A DNA stretch of 45,896 bases from Acidovorax sp. CF316 (GTDB lineage Bacteria; Pseudomonadota; Gammaproteobacteria; Burkholderiales; Burkholderiaceae_C): NCBI RefSeq assembly GCF_000276605.1, contig NZ_AKJX01000090.1, forward strand, positions 1 through 45,896. The letters run 5' to 3'. The notes under the pieces were generated by a model, which was not told the DNA's origin, ran no database searches, and saw only the letters and a program-made list of their open reading frames with translations. The position numbers and the translations under genes are program-made. Shown here one piece after another: positions 17,110-26,377 of this stretch (the first letter of the stretch is position 1; each line of letters begins with the position of its first letter).

Positions 17110-18471
17110 ATGCTGCTGACCCTTGTTGCCTTCATCGTTGCCCTGGGGCTCCTGATCGCCGTCCATGAGTACGGCCACTACCGCGTGGCCGTGGCCTGCG
17201 GCGTCAAGGTGCTGCGCTTTTCCGTGGGCTTCGGCAAGCCGCTGTTCACCTGGCGGCCCAAGGGCTCGCCCACCGAGTTCGTGCTCGGCGCCTTCCCGCT
17301 GGGCGGCTATGTGCGCATGCTCGACGAGCGCGAAGCGCCCGTGGCACCCGAAGAGCGCCACCTGGCCTTCAACACCCAGCCGCTGCGCTCGCGCGCTGCC
17401 ATCGTGGTCGCCGGCCCGCTGGCCAACCTGCTGCTGGCGGTGCTGCTCTACTCCATCGTCAACTGGAACGGCGTCGAGGAGCCCAAGGCCGTGCTGGCCA
17501 GCCCCGTCGCGGGGTCGGTGGCCCATAGCGCCGGCCTGCGCGGCGGCGAACTGGTGCAGCGTGCGGCCCTGGGGGCGGACGAGCTCGAGCCCGTGCGCTC
17601 GTTCGAAGACCTGCGCTGGCTGCTGACCCGCGGCGCGCTGGAGGGTGAGTCCGTGCGCCTGGACGTGCAGCCGCAGACCGGTGCGCACCGCGAGATGGTG
17701 CTGGACATGTCCAAGATCGACGCCCGCGAGGCCGATGCCCAGCTGTTCCGCAAGATCGGCATCCTCGGCCCCTGGACGCGCCCGGTGCTGGGCGAGGTGA
17801 TGGCCAAGGGCGCCGCGGAGCGCGCAGGCCTGCAGCAGGGCGACGTGGTGCTCAAGATCGGCGCCACCGAGGTGGTCGACGGCCAGCAGCTGCGTGAGCT
17901 GATCCGCCAGTCGATGCGGGGTACCGAGCCGCTGTCGCAGCCCTGGCTGGTCAACCGCGCCGGCAACTCGCTCACGCTGGAGGTGCTGCCCGACGCCCAG
18001 CCCGAACTCGGCGCCACGGTCGGCCGCATCGGTGCCTACGTGGGTGCAGCGCCCGAATTTGTAACCGTTGAATACGGCGTGATCGAGGGTTTCTGGACCG
18101 GCGTGGTCAAGACCTGGGATGTCTCGCTGCTGACCCTGAAGATGATGGGGCGCATGGTGATCGGCGAGGCCTCCCTCAAGAACCTCAGTGGCCCCTTGAC
18201 GATTGCGGATTACGCCGGCCGTTCGGCGAGCCTGGGCCTCACGCAGTACCTGGTGTTCCTGGCGCTGATCAGCGTGAGCCTGGGGGTGCTGAACCTGCTG
18301 CCGCTGCCAGTTTTGGACGGTGGGCACCTGATGTATTATCTTTGGGAGGGCGTGACGGGCAAGCAAGTCTCGGACGCATGGCTGGAGCGGTTGCAGCGCG
18401 GTGGTGTCGCGGTGCTGCTCCTCATGATGTCCATTGCCCTGTTCAACGATATCACCCGGCTTTTTGGCTAA
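17110..18471 (+). CDS. rseP: Site-2 intramembrane zinc metalloprotease RseP
   Basis: This inner-membrane protease (453 aa) cuts anti-sigma factors such as RseA after a first cut by DegS, releasing sigma-E. The first membrane segment carries the zinc motif HEYGH (His19, Glu20, His23). Two PDZ domains fill the periplasmic middle (about residues 115-200 and 205-290). The last part has NLLPLPVLDGGH at 395-406 with zinc ligand Asp403, and a final membrane helix. GGAG lies at 17100-17103 before ATG 17110. It stands directly upstream of bamA, linking envelope-stress signalling with outer-membrane assembly, as in E. coli. A perfect inverted repeat follows its stop. Confidence 0.97.
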   Translation: MLLTLVAFIVALGLLIAVHEYGHYRVAVACGVKVLRFSVGFGKPLFTWRPKGSPTEFVLGAFPLGGYVRMLDEREAPVAPEERHLAFNTQPLRSRAAIVVAGPLANLLLAVLLYSIVNWNGVEEPKAVLASPVAGSVAHSAGLRGGELVQRAALGADELEPVRSFEDLRWLLTRGALEGESVRLDVQPQTGAHREMVLDMSKIDAREADAQLFRKIGILGPWTRPVLGEVMAKGAAERAGLQQGDVVLKIGATEVVDGQQLRELIRQSMRGTEPLSQPWLVNRAGNSLTLEVLPDAQPELGATVGRIGAYVGAAPEFVTVEYGVIEGFWTGVVKTWDVSLLTLKMMGRMVIGEASLKNLSGPLTIADYAGRSASLGLTQYLVFLALISVSLGVLNLLPLPVLDGGHLMYYLWEGVTGKQVSDAWLERLQRGGVAVLLLMMSIALFNDITRLFG

Positions 18472-18479
18472 CCATTTTT

Positions 18480-18502
18480 CCGCACCTGCCCGGCAGGTGC
18501 GG
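18480..18502 (+). promoter_or_regulatory. Perfect 11-bp inverted repeat before bamA
   Basis: CCGCACCTGCC (18480-18490) and GGCAGGTGCGG (18492-18502) are exact complements with one base between; in RNA the top pairs would open to form a 3-5 base loop. No T-run follows. It ends 14 bases before the bamA ATG, where no Shine-Dalgarno sequence is visible. Confidence 0.7.
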
Positions 18503-18516
18503 CTCCAGTTCCATTC

Positions 18517-20814
18517 ATGAAAAATCCAATCAATCGCCTGGGCGTGCGTACCGCATCGGCCATTGCAGCCATGGTCTTTGTCGCCAACGCGGCGTGGGCA
18601 CTGGAGCCTTTCAAGGTGCAGGACATCCGTGTGGAGGGCCTGCAGCGCGTGGAGCCCGGCACCATCTTCGCATCCATGCCCCTGCGCGTGGGCGATGACT
18701 ACAACGACGAGAAGGGCGCTGCGGCCATCCGCGCGCTGTTCGGCCTGGGCCTGTTCAAGGACGTGCGCCTGGAAGCCTCGGGCAACGTGCTGGTGGTGGT
18801 GGTCGAAGAGCGCCCCACCATTGCCGACGTGGATTTCGCGGGCACCCGCGAGTTCGACAAGGATGCCCTCAAGAAGAGCATGCGCGAAGTCGGCCTGACC
18901 GAAGGCCGCCCCTACGACAAGGCGCTGACCGACCGCGCCGAGCAGGAGCTCAAGCGCCAGTACATCAACAAGAGCCTGTACGGCGCCGAGGTGGTGACCA
19001 CGGTGACGCCGATCGAGCGCAACCGCGTGAACCTCACCTTCTCGGTGGTCGAGGGTGAACCCGCGCGCATCAACGAAGTGCGCATCGTCGGCAACAAGGC
19101 CTTCAGCGAGTCCACGCTCAAGGGCCTGTTCGACCAGGACACGGGCGGCTGGCTCAGCTGGTACACCAAGTCCGACCGCTATTCGCGCGCCAAGCTCAAT
19201 GCCGACCTGGAAACCCTGCGCACCTACTACCTGCAGCGCGGCTACCTGGAGTTCCGCGTTGAGTCGACGCAGGTCGCGATCTCGCCGGACAAGCAGGGCA
19301 TCTCGATCACCGTGAACGTGTTCGAAGGCGAACGCTTCGTGGTCTCGGGTGTCAAGCTCGAAGGCAACTACCTGGAGCGCGAGGACGAATTCAAGTCGCT
19401 GATCACCATCCGCCCCGGCGAGCCCTACAACGCCGACCAGGTGACGGAGACGACCAAGGCCTTCTCCGAGTACTTCGGCCGCTTCGGCTTTGCCTTTGCG
19501 CGCGTGGAGGCCGTGCCCGAGATCGACCGCGAGAACAACCGCGTGGCCCTGGTGCTGCAGGTCGAGCCCTCGCGCCGTGCCTACGTGCGCCGCATCAACG
19601 TGAGCGGCAACAACCGCACGCGCGATGAAGTGATCCGCCGCGAGTTCCGCCAGTACGAGGCCTCCTGGTACGACGGCGAGCGCATCCGCCTGTCGCGCGA
19701 CCGCGTCGATCGCCTGGGCTTCTTCACCGAAGTCAATGTCGAGACGCAGGAGGTGCCGGGCTCGCCCGACCAGGTGGACCTGGTGATCAACGTGGCCGAA
19801 AAGCCCACGGGCTCGCTGCAGATGGGCGTGGGATTCTCCAGCGCCGAGAAGGTGGCCCTGTCCTTCGGCATCAAGCAGGAGAACTTCTTCGGCTCCGGCA
19901 ACTACCTGGGTGTGGACGTCAACACCAGCAAGTACCGCCGCACGCTGGTGTTCAGCACCACCAACCCGTATTTCACGGACGAAGGCATCTCGCGCACGGT
20001 GGACCTGTACTACCGCACCGACAAGCCTTACGAGGACCAGGGCGGCAACTACCAGCTGGTGACCACCGGTGGCTCGATGCGCTTTGGCGTGCCGTTCAGC
20101 GAGACGGACACGGTGTTCTTCGGTGGCGGCCTGGAGCAGACCACCATCAAGCCCGGCACCAACATCCCCGCCACCTACCTGGCCTATGCCGACAACTTCG
20201 GCTACAAGAGCACCTCGATCCCGCTGACCATCGGCTGGTCGCGCGACGATCGCGACAGCGCGCTGGCCCCCAATTCGGGCCGCTACCAGCGCGTGAATTC
20301 CGAGTGGTCGGTGGCCGGCGATGCCCGCTATGTGCGCGCCAACTACCAGTACCAGCAGTACGTGCCGCTGAACAAGCGCTTCACGCTGGCCTTCAACGGC
20401 GAACTGGGCATCGGCAAGGGCATGAACGGCCGGCCGTTCCCCGTGTTCAAGAACTACTACTCGGGCGGCCTGGGCTCGGTGCGCGGCTTCGACCAGGGCA
20501 CCCTGGGTCCGCGCGACGTGACGGGCTCCTCCCTGGGCGGTCCGAAGAAGGTCACCCTCAATGCCGAGCTGATCGCACCCTTCCCGGGCGCGGGCAACGA
20601 CCGTACGCTGCGCGTCTTCACCTTCATGGATGTAGGCAATGTGTATGGCGAGCATGAAAAAGTAACCGCCAGCGACATGCGAGCCTCCGTGGGGCTGGGC
20701 CTGAGCTGGATTTCCCCGCTGGGCCCGCTGCGCTTGGCCTTTGCACAACCGGTACGCAAGTTTGCTGGCGATAGAATCCAGAAACTGCAATTCCAGATTG
20801 GAACGTCTTTCTAA
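18517..20814 (+). CDS. bamA: Outer membrane protein assembly factor BamA
   Basis: BamA (765 aa) is the barrel subunit of the BAM complex that inserts beta-barrel proteins into the outer membrane. A signal peptide covers about residues 1-28 and ends NAAWA before LEPF. Five POTRA domains follow (starting FKVQDIRVEGLQRVEPGTIF, to about residue 420), then a 16-strand barrel. The barrel contains the loop-6 motif VRGF within GLGSVRGFDQGTLGPRD and ends in FQIGTSF with a C-terminal Phe, the outer-membrane signal. Length is near E. coli (810). Its stop TAA overlaps the ATG of skp by one base. No ribosome-binding site is visible; a strong hairpin lies 14 bases before the start. Confidence 0.98.
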   Translation: MKNPINRLGVRTASAIAAMVFVANAAWALEPFKVQDIRVEGLQRVEPGTIFASMPLRVGDDYNDEKGAAAIRALFGLGLFKDVRLEASGNVLVVVVEERPTIADVDFAGTREFDKDALKKSMREVGLTEGRPYDKALTDRAEQELKRQYINKSLYGAEVVTTVTPIERNRVNLTFSVVEGEPARINEVRIVGNKAFSESTLKGLFDQDTGGWLSWYTKSDRYSRAKLNADLETLRTYYLQRGYLEFRVESTQVAISPDKQGISITVNVFEGERFVVSGVKLEGNYLEREDEFKSLITIRPGEPYNADQVTETTKAFSEYFGRFGFAFARVEAVPEIDRENNRVALVLQVEPSRRAYVRRINVSGNNRTRDEVIRREFRQYEASWYDGERIRLSRDRVDRLGFFTEVNVETQEVPGSPDQVDLVINVAEKPTGSLQMGVGFSSAEKVALSFGIKQENFFGSGNYLGVDVNTSKYRRTLVFSTTNPYFTDEGISRTVDLYYRTDKPYEDQGGNYQLVTTGGSMRFGVPFSETDTVFFGGGLEQTTIKPGTNIPATYLAYADNFGYKSTSIPLTIGWSRDDRDSALAPNSGRYQRVNSEWSVAGDARYVRANYQYQQYVPLNKRFTLAFNGELGIGKGMNGRPFPVFKNYYSGGLGSVRGFDQGTLGPRDVTGSSLGGPKKVTLNAELIAPFPGAGNDRTLRVFTFMDVGNVYGEHEKVTASDMRASVGLGLSWISPLGPLRLAFAQPVRKFAGDRIQKLQFQIGTSF

Positions 20815-21335
20815 TGAACTCCCTTTCCCGCCATTTCGCCCTGGTCATGTTGCTTGGCAGCTTTGCCATGGCGGTTCCCGCGCAAGCGCAAGAGTCCTTC
20901 AAGGCCGGTTTCATCAACACCGACCGCATCTTGCGCGAGGCCACCTCAGCCAAGGCGGCATCGGCCAAGCTCGAGCAGGAATTCACGCGCCGCGAGAAGG
21001 ATCTCGTGGACATGGGCAATGCCCTGAAGACTGCTTCCGAGAAATTCGAGCGTGAAGCCCCCACGCTGGCCGAGAGCCAGCGCGCCGTCCGCCAGCGCCA
21101 GCTGGTGGACCAGGACCGTGACTTCCAGCGCAAGCGCCGCGAAATCCAGGAAGACCTGAACGCCCGCCGCAACGAAGAGTACGCAGCCCTGCAAGAGCGC
21201 GCCAACCGGATCGTCAAGCAGGTCGCCGAGGCCGAGAAGTACGACGTGATCCTGCAGGAAGTCGCCTACATCAACCCCAAGCACGACATCACCGACAAGG
21301 TGATCAAGGCGCTCAATGCAGCGCCTGCCAAGTAA
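20814..21335 (+). CDS. skp: Periplasmic chaperone Skp/OmpH
   Basis: The 173-aa periplasmic chaperone holds unfolded outer-membrane proteins on the way to BamA. The signal peptide (about residues 1-25) ends VPAQAQ. The mature part starts SFKAGFINTDRILREA, typical of the OmpH family, then forms a long charged coiled coil (about residues 50-125, rich in Arg, Glu and Gln) corresponding to the tentacles of the Skp trimer, and ends with YINPKHDITDKVIKAL. The start overlaps the bamA stop (TAATG), so the two are translationally coupled. lpxD begins 30 bases downstream. Confidence 0.95.
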   Translation: MNSLSRHFALVMLLGSFAMAVPAQAQESFKAGFINTDRILREATSAKAASAKLEQEFTRREKDLVDMGNALKTASEKFEREAPTLAESQRAVRQRQLVDQDRDFQRKRREIQEDLNARRNEEYAALQERANRIVKQVAEAEKYDVILQEVAYINPKHDITDKVIKALNAAPAK

Positions 21336-21365
21336 GCAGCCTTACCAGCGCTGGGCGGGTGGCGT

Positions 21366-22346
21366 GTGAGCTTGCGTCTCGGGCACATCGTCGATGCGCT
21401 GGGGGGCACGCTGGAAGGAGGGGCGGGTGATACCGTCATCTCCCGCATCGCGCCACTGGAGGTTGCGGGGCCGGGGGATCTCAGCTTCCTGAGCAACCCC
21501 CGCTACCAGCAGCAACTGGCCGCCTCCCGGGCGGCCTGTGTCATTGTGGCCCCGGCGATGCGCGAGGCTGCCGTGGCACGGGGCGCCTGCATCGTGGCGG
21601 ACAACCCCTACGTCTACTTCGCCCGCGCCACCCAGCTGTGGCGCCAGCACACCGCGCCTGCGGGGCCGGGTGGGGTGCATGCCAGTGCCGTGGTCGATGC
21701 CTCGGCGCAGGTGCATCCCAGCGCCACCATCGGCCCCTTGTGCGTGGTCGAGCGCGGTGCGCACATCGGCGCCGGCACGGTGCTCAGGTCGCGCGTGACG
21801 GTGGGCGAGAACTGCCATGTCGGCGAGCGCTGCATCGTGCATTCCGGCGTGGTGATCGGTGCCGACGGGTTCGGTTTTGCGCCCGAGAAGGGCCAGTGGG
21901 TCAAGATCGAGCAACTGGGCGCCGTGCGCATCGGCAACGACGTGGAGATCGGGGCCAACACCTGTATCGACCGCGGTGCGCTGGACGATACCGTCATCGA
22001 GGACGGCGTGAAGCTCGACAACCTGATCCAGATCGGCCACAACGTGCGCATCGGCAAGCATGCGGCCATGGCCGGCTGCGTCGGCGTGGCGGGCAGTGCG
22101 ACCATCGGCGCGCACTGCACGGTGGGCGGCGGCGCCATCGTGCTGGGCCACCTCACGCTGGCCGACAATGTGCATATCTCTGCGGCCACCGTGGTCACCC
22201 GCTCATTGACCCAGCCGGGCCAATACACCGGCATGTTCCCCATCGACGACAATGCGCGGTGGGAAAAAAACGCTGCAACACTCAAACAACTGCACAGCTT
22301 GCGAGAGCGCATCAAGGCGCTGGAGCAAGCTCTCAAGGCAGCATGA
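21366..22346 (+). CDS. lpxD: UDP-3-O-(3-hydroxyacyl)glucosamine N-acyltransferase
   Basis: Third step of lipid A synthesis: it adds the N-linked 3-hydroxyacyl chain from acyl-ACP. The N-terminal uridine-binding domain has [21 protein letters not shown] left-handed beta-helix built of hexapeptide repeats (about residues 100-290) includes [19 protein letters not shown] and the catalytic His225 in [12 protein letters not shown]-terminal helix with [12 protein letters not shown] closes the protein. Length of 326 aa is normal (E. coli 341). The GTG start at 21366 has no strong ribosome-binding site, and a 10-bp palindrome CCAGCGCTGG lies between skp and this start. fabZ follows by 16 bases. Confidence 0.97.
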   Translation: MSLRLGHIVDALGGTLEGGAGDTVISRIAPLEVAGPGDLSFLSNPRYQQQLAASRAACVIVAPAMREAAVARGACIVADNPYVYFARATQLWRQHTAPAGPGGVHASAVVDASAQVHPSATIGPLCVVERGAHIGAGTVLRSRVTVGENCHVGERCIVHSGVVIGADGFGFAPEKGQWVKIEQLGAVRIGNDVEIGANTCIDRGALDDTVIEDGVKLDNLIQIGHNVRIGKHAAMAGCVGVAGSATIGAHCTVGGGAIVLGHLTLADNVHISAATVVTRSLTQPGQYTGMFPIDDNARWEKNAATLKQLHSLRERIKALEQALKAA

Positions 22347-22362
22347 ACGGAAGAACAACTCG

Positions 22363-22803
22363 ATGATGGATATTCACGCGATTCTCAAGCAACTGCCGCA
22401 CCGCTACCCGTTCCTGCTGGTGGACAAGGTGATCGAGTTGGAGAGCAACAAGCACATCAAGGCGATCAAGAACGTCACCTTCAACGAGCCGTACTTCATG
22501 GGGCACTTTCCGGGCCGCCCGGTGATGCCCGGCGTGCTGATCCTCGAAGCCCTGGCCCAGGCCGCCGGGCTGTTGGCGTTTGATGCCATGGGCAAGGTGC
22601 CCGACGAGAACAACATCTACTACTTCGTCGGCATCGACGGTGCGCGCTTCAAGCGCCCAGTGGAGCCGGGCGACCAGTTGGTGATGACCATCACCATCGA
22701 CCGCGTGCGCGGCGGCATCTGGAAGTTCAAGGGCCTCGCCTGCGTGGGCGAGGAAGTGGCCTGCGAGGCCGAACTCATGTGCACCATGCGCCAGGTGGGC
22801 TGA
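22363..22803 (+). CDS. fabZ: 3-hydroxyacyl-[acyl-carrier-protein] dehydratase FabZ
   Basis: This hot-dog-fold dehydratase (146 aa) of fatty acid elongation competes with LpxA/LpxD for 3-hydroxyacyl-ACP, so its place between lpxD and lpxA links membrane phospholipid and lipid A supply. It begins [21 protein letters not shown]. The active site has His48 in [16 protein letters not shown] and Glu62 in [16 protein letters not shown] lies about 9 bases before ATG 22363; ATG 22366 is an equally possible start. A longer frame upstream is only the shadow of the lpxD end. Length fits the family (E. coli 151). Confidence 0.98.
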   Translation: MMDIHAILKQLPHRYPFLLVDKVIELESNKHIKAIKNVTFNEPYFMGHFPGRPVMPGVLILEALAQAAGLLAFDAMGKVPDENNIYYFVGIDGARFKRPVEPGDQLVMTITIDRVRGGIWKFKGLACVGEEVACEAELMCTMRQVG

Positions 22804-22816
22804 TCCGCTTGCGCCG

Positions 22817-23614
22817 GTGTCGAACGTGAGCAACATCCATCCCACCGCCGTCGTTGCCGACGGCGCCCGCCTGGACCCTTCGGTGCAGGTGGGGCCCTTT
22901 GCCGTGATCGGCCCGAACGTGGTGATCGGTGCCGGCACCACGGTGGGGGCGCACTGCGTCATCGAAGGGCACACCGCCATCGGCCAGGACAACCGCATCT
23001 TCCAGTTCGCCTCGCTGGGCGCCGCTCCGCAGGACAAGAAGTACGCCGGTGAAGCCACGCGCCTGGTGATCGGCGACCGCAACACCATCCGCGAGTTCTG
23101 CACCTTCAACACCGGCACGGTGCAGGACCGTGGCGAGACCACGGTGGGTGACGACAACTGGATCATGGCCTACGTGCACATCGCGCACGACTGCACCATC
23201 GGCCACCAGACCACCCTGGCCAACAACACCACGCTGGCCGGCCACGTGGAGGTGGGCGACTGGGCCACGGTGGGTGGCCTTACGGGCGTGCTGCAGCGCG
23301 TGCGCGTCGGCGCGCACACCATGGTCGGTTTCTCCAGCCACGTCAACAAGGACGTGCCGCCCTACATGGTGGTGGACGGCAGCCCGCTGGCCGTGCGTGG
23401 CGTGAACCTGGTGGGCCTGCGCCGGCGCGATTTCTCGGCCCAGCGCATCGCGGCCATCCGCGAGATGCACAAGCTGCTGTACCGCCAGGGCCTGACCCTG
23501 GACGAGGCGCGCAAGCTCATCCTGGCCCTGCCCGGGGAAATGCCCGAAGCCGCCACCGACGTGGCACTGATGGACGCTTTCCTCGAGGCTTCGGCCGCGG
23601 GCATTGCCCGCTGA
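22817..23614 (+). CDS. lpxA: UDP-N-acetylglucosamine O-acyltransferase
   Basis: First step of lipid A synthesis, transfer of a 3-hydroxyacyl chain to UDP-GlcNAc. The protein (265 aa) starts [23 protein letters not shown] and forms a left-handed beta-helix of hexapeptide repeats to about residue 190, with catalytic His124 in [11 protein letters not shown] and the [11 protein letters not shown] segment. The C-terminal helical domain has [24 protein letters not shown]. Length matches E. coli (262). Start GTG 22817; an in-frame GTG at 22826 is an alternative, since both precede NIHPTA. It follows fabZ by 13 bases and precedes lpxB by 22. Confidence 0.97.
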   Translation: MSNVSNIHPTAVVADGARLDPSVQVGPFAVIGPNVVIGAGTTVGAHCVIEGHTAIGQDNRIFQFASLGAAPQDKKYAGEATRLVIGDRNTIREFCTFNTGTVQDRGETTVGDDNWIMAYVHIAHDCTIGHQTTLANNTTLAGHVEVGDWATVGGLTGVLQRVRVGAHTMVGFSSHVNKDVPPYMVVDGSPLAVRGVNLVGLRRRDFSAQRIAAIREMHKLLYRQGLTLDEARKLILALPGEMPEAATDVALMDAFLEASAAGIAR

Positions 23615-23636
23615 TCCCGGTCCGAGGGATTTCCGA

Positions 23637-24806
23637 ATGACGGACAAGGCGCCCCGCGTGGCGATGGTCGCAGGCGAAGCCTCGGGTGACCTGCTGGCCG
23701 GCCTGCTGCTCGATGGCGTGCAGGCCCGCTGGCCGGCCACCACGGCGCACGGCATCGGCGGGCCGCAGATGGCCAGGCGCGGCTTCACGGCCTGGTGGCC
23801 CAGCGACAAACTGGCCGTGCACGGCTACAGCATGGAGGTGCTCCGCCGCCTGCGCGAACTGCTCGGCATTCGCAAGCAACTGCGCACGCGCCTGCTGGCC
23901 GACCGGCCCGACGTCTTCATCGGTGTGGACGCGCCCGACTTCAACCTGGGGCTCGAAGCCGACCTGCGCGCCGCCGGCATTCCCACGGTGCATTTCGTCT
24001 GCCCTTCCATCTGGGCCTGGCGTGCCGACCGTGTGGAGAAGATCCGCAAGAGCGCCGGCCATGTGCTGTGCATCTTCCCCTTCGAGCCCGAGCTGCTGGC
24101 GCGCCACGGCATTGCCGCCACCTACGTCGGCCATCCGCTGGCCAGCGTGATCCCCGAGGTGCCGGACCGCAGCGCCGCGCGTGCGCGCCTGGGCCTGGCC
24201 GATGCCGACGAGGTGCTGGCCATCCTGCCGGGCAGCCGTTCGGCCGAGGTGCAGTACATCGCGCCCGCGTTCTTCGCTGCGGCGGCGCTGCTGCGCAAGG
24301 CGCGCCCCAACCTGCGCATGGTGGTGCCAGCCGTGCCCGCGCTGCAGGCGCGCATCGAAGAGGCTGCGCGCGCGCAGGGCGTGGCCGACATGCTGCAGAT
24401 CGTCACCGGCCAGTCGCACACGGTGCTGGCGGCCTGCGACGTGACGCTGATCGCCAGCGGCACGGCCACGCTGGAGGCGGCGCTGTTCAAGCGCCCCATG
24501 GTCATCGGCTACCACATGCACCCCTTGAGCTGGTGGCTCATGAAGCGCAAGCAGCTGCAGCCCTGGGTCGGGCTGCCCAACATCCTGTGCGGCGAATTCG
24601 TCGTACCCGAACTGATCCAGGATGCGGCCACGCCGCAGGCGCTGTGCGACGCCACGCTGCAATGGTTGGATGCAAAATCGCAGCATCCCGCTACCATCAC
24701 GGTTTTGGAACAGCGTTTTTCCGCGCTGCATGCGAGCCTGCGGCGCGACACCTCCCAACTGGCTGCCGATGCGATCGAGAAAATCCTTGCCACCGCTGCT
24801 GTCTGA
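23637..24806 (+). CDS. lpxB: Lipid-A-disaccharide synthase
   Basis: A GT19 glycosyltransferase (389 aa) of the inner-membrane surface, joining lipid X and UDP-2,3-diacylglucosamine into the lipid A disaccharide. It starts [15 protein letters not shown], the family N-terminal signature, and contains [46 protein letters not shown], and the nucleotide-binding [28 protein letters not shown] (23624-23629) lies 7 bases before ATG 23637. Its 3' end overlaps the proposed rnhB start by 38 bases in another frame. Length is normal (E. coli 382). Confidence 0.97.
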   Translation: MTDKAPRVAMVAGEASGDLLAGLLLDGVQARWPATTAHGIGGPQMARRGFTAWWPSDKLAVHGYSMEVLRRLRELLGIRKQLRTRLLADRPDVFIGVDAPDFNLGLEADLRAAGIPTVHFVCPSIWAWRADRVEKIRKSAGHVLCIFPFEPELLARHGIAATYVGHPLASVIPEVPDRSAARARLGLADADEVLAILPGSRSAEVQYIAPAFFAAAALLRKARPNLRMVVPAVPALQARIEEAARAQGVADMLQIVTGQSHTVLAACDVTLIASGTATLEAALFKRPMVIGYHMHPLSWWLMKRKQLQPWVGLPNILCGEFVVPELIQDAATPQALCDATLQWLDAKSQHPATITVLEQRFSALHASLRRDTSQLAADAIEKILATAAV

Positions 24807-25425
24807 ACAGGTGAGCCTGGACTGGCACCCGCCCGGCCTGGTGGCCGGCGTGGACGAGGCCGGCCGCGGCCCGCTGGCCGGGCCCGTGGTGGCCGCCGCC
24901 GTCATCCTCGACGACATGCGCCCCATTGCCGGGCTCGACGATTCCAAGAAGCTCACGGCGCTGCGCCGCGAGGCCCTGTTCGATGAGATCCGCGCCAAGG
25001 CCCTGTGCTTTGCCATCGCCGAGGCCAGCGTCGAGGAGATCGACCAACTGAACATCCTGCAGGCCACGCTGCTGGCCATGCGCCGCGCCGTGATGGGCCT
25101 GCGCTTGAAGCCCGTGCGCGTGCTGGTGGACGGCAACCAGCTGCCCCGGCTCGACGTGCCGTCCGAGGCCATCGTCAAGGGCGACGCGCTGGTGAAATCC
25201 ATCTCCGCCGCGTCCATCCTCGCCAAGGTCCACCGCGACCGCTGGTGCAACGAGGTGGATGCGCATTTCCCGCACTACGGCTTCTCGGCCCACAAGGGCT
25301 ATGGCACCCTGGTACACATGGAAGCCCTGCGCACCCATGGCGCCTGCATCCACCACCGGCGCTCGTTCGCGCCCGTGGCTCAGGTGCTGGTGTCGCCCCT
25401 TGCCTCCGAGCGCATCAGCGCCTGA
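24769..25425 (+). CDS. rnhB: Ribonuclease HII
   Basis: RNase HII cuts the RNA strand of RNA-DNA hybrids and removes single ribonucleotides from DNA. The N-terminal motif [15 protein letters not shown] supplies Asp29 and Glu30, followed by DDSKKLT; the second Asp lies in the [14 protein letters not shown] strand, and the last acidic residue is in [17 protein letters not shown]-terminal segment, [15 protein letters not shown], is also typical. The start is uncertain: ATG 24769 (inside lpxB), TTG 24787 and GTG 24811 are all in frame before the conserved core and none has a strong ribosome-binding site. Length 218 aa with the ATG (E. coli 198). Position after lpxB is conserved in proteobacteria. 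Confidence 0.95.
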   Translation: MRSRKSLPPLLSEQVSLDWHPPGLVAGVDEAGRGPLAGPVVAAAVILDDMRPIAGLDDSKKLTALRREALFDEIRAKALCFAIAEASVEEIDQLNILQATLLAMRRAVMGLRLKPVRVLVDGNQLPRLDVPSEAIVKGDALVKSISAASILAKVHRDRWCNEVDAHFPHYGFSAHKGYGTLVHMEALRTHGACIHHRRSFAPVAQVLVSPLASERISA

Positions 25426-25469
25426 GGCCTCTGGCCGCTCCTTTCCGTCCGCGGCAGTTTCGTCCTTCC

Positions 25470-26261
25470 ATGACATCATCTTCCATCACAGCCATCCATT
25501 CGCGCGACAACGCCTGGGTCAAGGACCTGCGCCGCCTGGCGCAGGGCAACGGTGCCTACCGCAAGCAGGGCCGTGTCTGGCTCGAGGGCGACCACCTGTG
25601 CCGCGCGGCGCTGGAGCGCGGCGTGGCGCCGGCCGTGGCGGTGTTCGCCGAATCGCTGTGGCCCACGGCCCAGCCCGAATGGGGCAAGGCCGCACCCAAG
25701 GTGGTGCTGCTGGCCGACGCGCTGTTTGCCGACATCAGCGGCCTGGAGTCGCCCGCGAAGATGGGTTTCCTCCTCGACCTGCCCGAAGGCAAGGCCCCCC
25801 GGGCCGGTGTGGCAGCTGTGGTGCTCGACCGTGTGCAGGACGCGGGCAACGTGGGCTCCATCCTGCGCAGTGCCTCGGCCTTCGGTTTTCGGCAGGTGCT
25901 GGCGCTCAAGGGCAGCGCCGCGCTGTGGTCGCCCAAGGTGCTGCGCGCCGGCATGGGCGCGCATTTCGCGCTCGACCTGATCGAAGGCCTGGCACCCGAA
26001 GACCTGGCGGGCCTGCAACTGCCCATGCTCGTCACCAGCTCGCACCAGGGCGACTACCTGCACCGCGCCGAGCTGCCCTGGCCCTGCGCCTGGGTCATGG
26101 GGCACGAAGGGCAGGGCGTGGGCGCGGTGCTGCAGGAGCGTGCAAGCCACCACATCCGCATTGCCCAGCCCGGCGGGGAGGAGTCGCTCAACGTGGGCGC
26201 GGCCGCCGCCATCTGCCTGCACGCGAGTGCGGCGCAACGCGCCCTGTCGGCAGGGCGCTGA
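25470..26261 (+). CDS. SpoU/TrmH-family RNA 2'-O-methyltransferase
   Basis: This 263-aa protein has an N-terminal L30e-like substrate-binding domain (about residues 5-95, with HSRDNAWVKDLRRL and GRVWLEGDHL) and a C-terminal SPOUT knot domain. SPOUT motifs: VLDRVQDAGNVGSILRSASAFG (motif 1 with the catalytic Asn-Arg), CAWVMGHEGQG (motif 2) and IRIAQPGGEESLNVGAAAAICLH (motif 3). The target, rRNA such as 23S G2251 or a tRNA, cannot be told; family members near rnhB are usually named only as RNA methyltransferases. ATG 25470 starts 44 bases after rnhB. It is the last gene on this strand before a 105-nt palindromic element. Confidence 0.9.
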   Translation: MTSSSITAIHSRDNAWVKDLRRLAQGNGAYRKQGRVWLEGDHLCRAALERGVAPAVAVFAESLWPTAQPEWGKAAPKVVLLADALFADISGLESPAKMGFLLDLPEGKAPRAGVAAVVLDRVQDAGNVGSILRSASAFGFRQVLALKGSAALWSPKVLRAGMGAHFALDLIEGLAPEDLAGLQLPMLVTSSHQGDYLHRAELPWPCAWVMGHEGQGVGAVLQERASHHIRIAQPGGEESLNVGAAAAICLHASAAQRALSAGR

Positions 26262-26272
26262 TCCACCTCCCC

Positions 26273-26377
26273 GTACGGGTTTGGATTCGGGCGTATAGCT
26301 AGGCGGGAAGCCGCAGACAGTGCCGTAGCACGGCAAGGCGAACCAACGACGCTAGGCGCCCGAAGGCAAAGCCGTAC
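26273..26377. repeat. 105-nt imperfect palindrome between convergent genes
   Basis: Arms pair in register from the outside in: GTACGG (26273-26278) with CCGTAC (26372-26377); TTTG (26280-26283) with CAAA (26367-26370); TTCGGGCG (26286-26293) with CGCCCGAA (26357-26364); TAGC (26296-26299) with GCTA (26351-26354). Only single or double mismatches separate these. A small hairpin TGCCG-TAGCA-CGGCA (26321-26335) sits at the tip. It starts 11 bases after the methyltransferase stop and ends at the stop codon of the minus-strand secreted protein. It has no T-runs. It may be a dispersed palindromic repeat or a two-way transcript-end structure. Confidence 0.7.

Noticed and set aside
15952-20790. Minus-strand open frame of 1612 codons
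   Set aside because: It is the antisense shadow of dxr, rseP and bamA, which have full-length conserved motifs. Long antisense frames are expected at this GC content; its composition (His, Gln, Ala, Val rich) is typical of such shadows.
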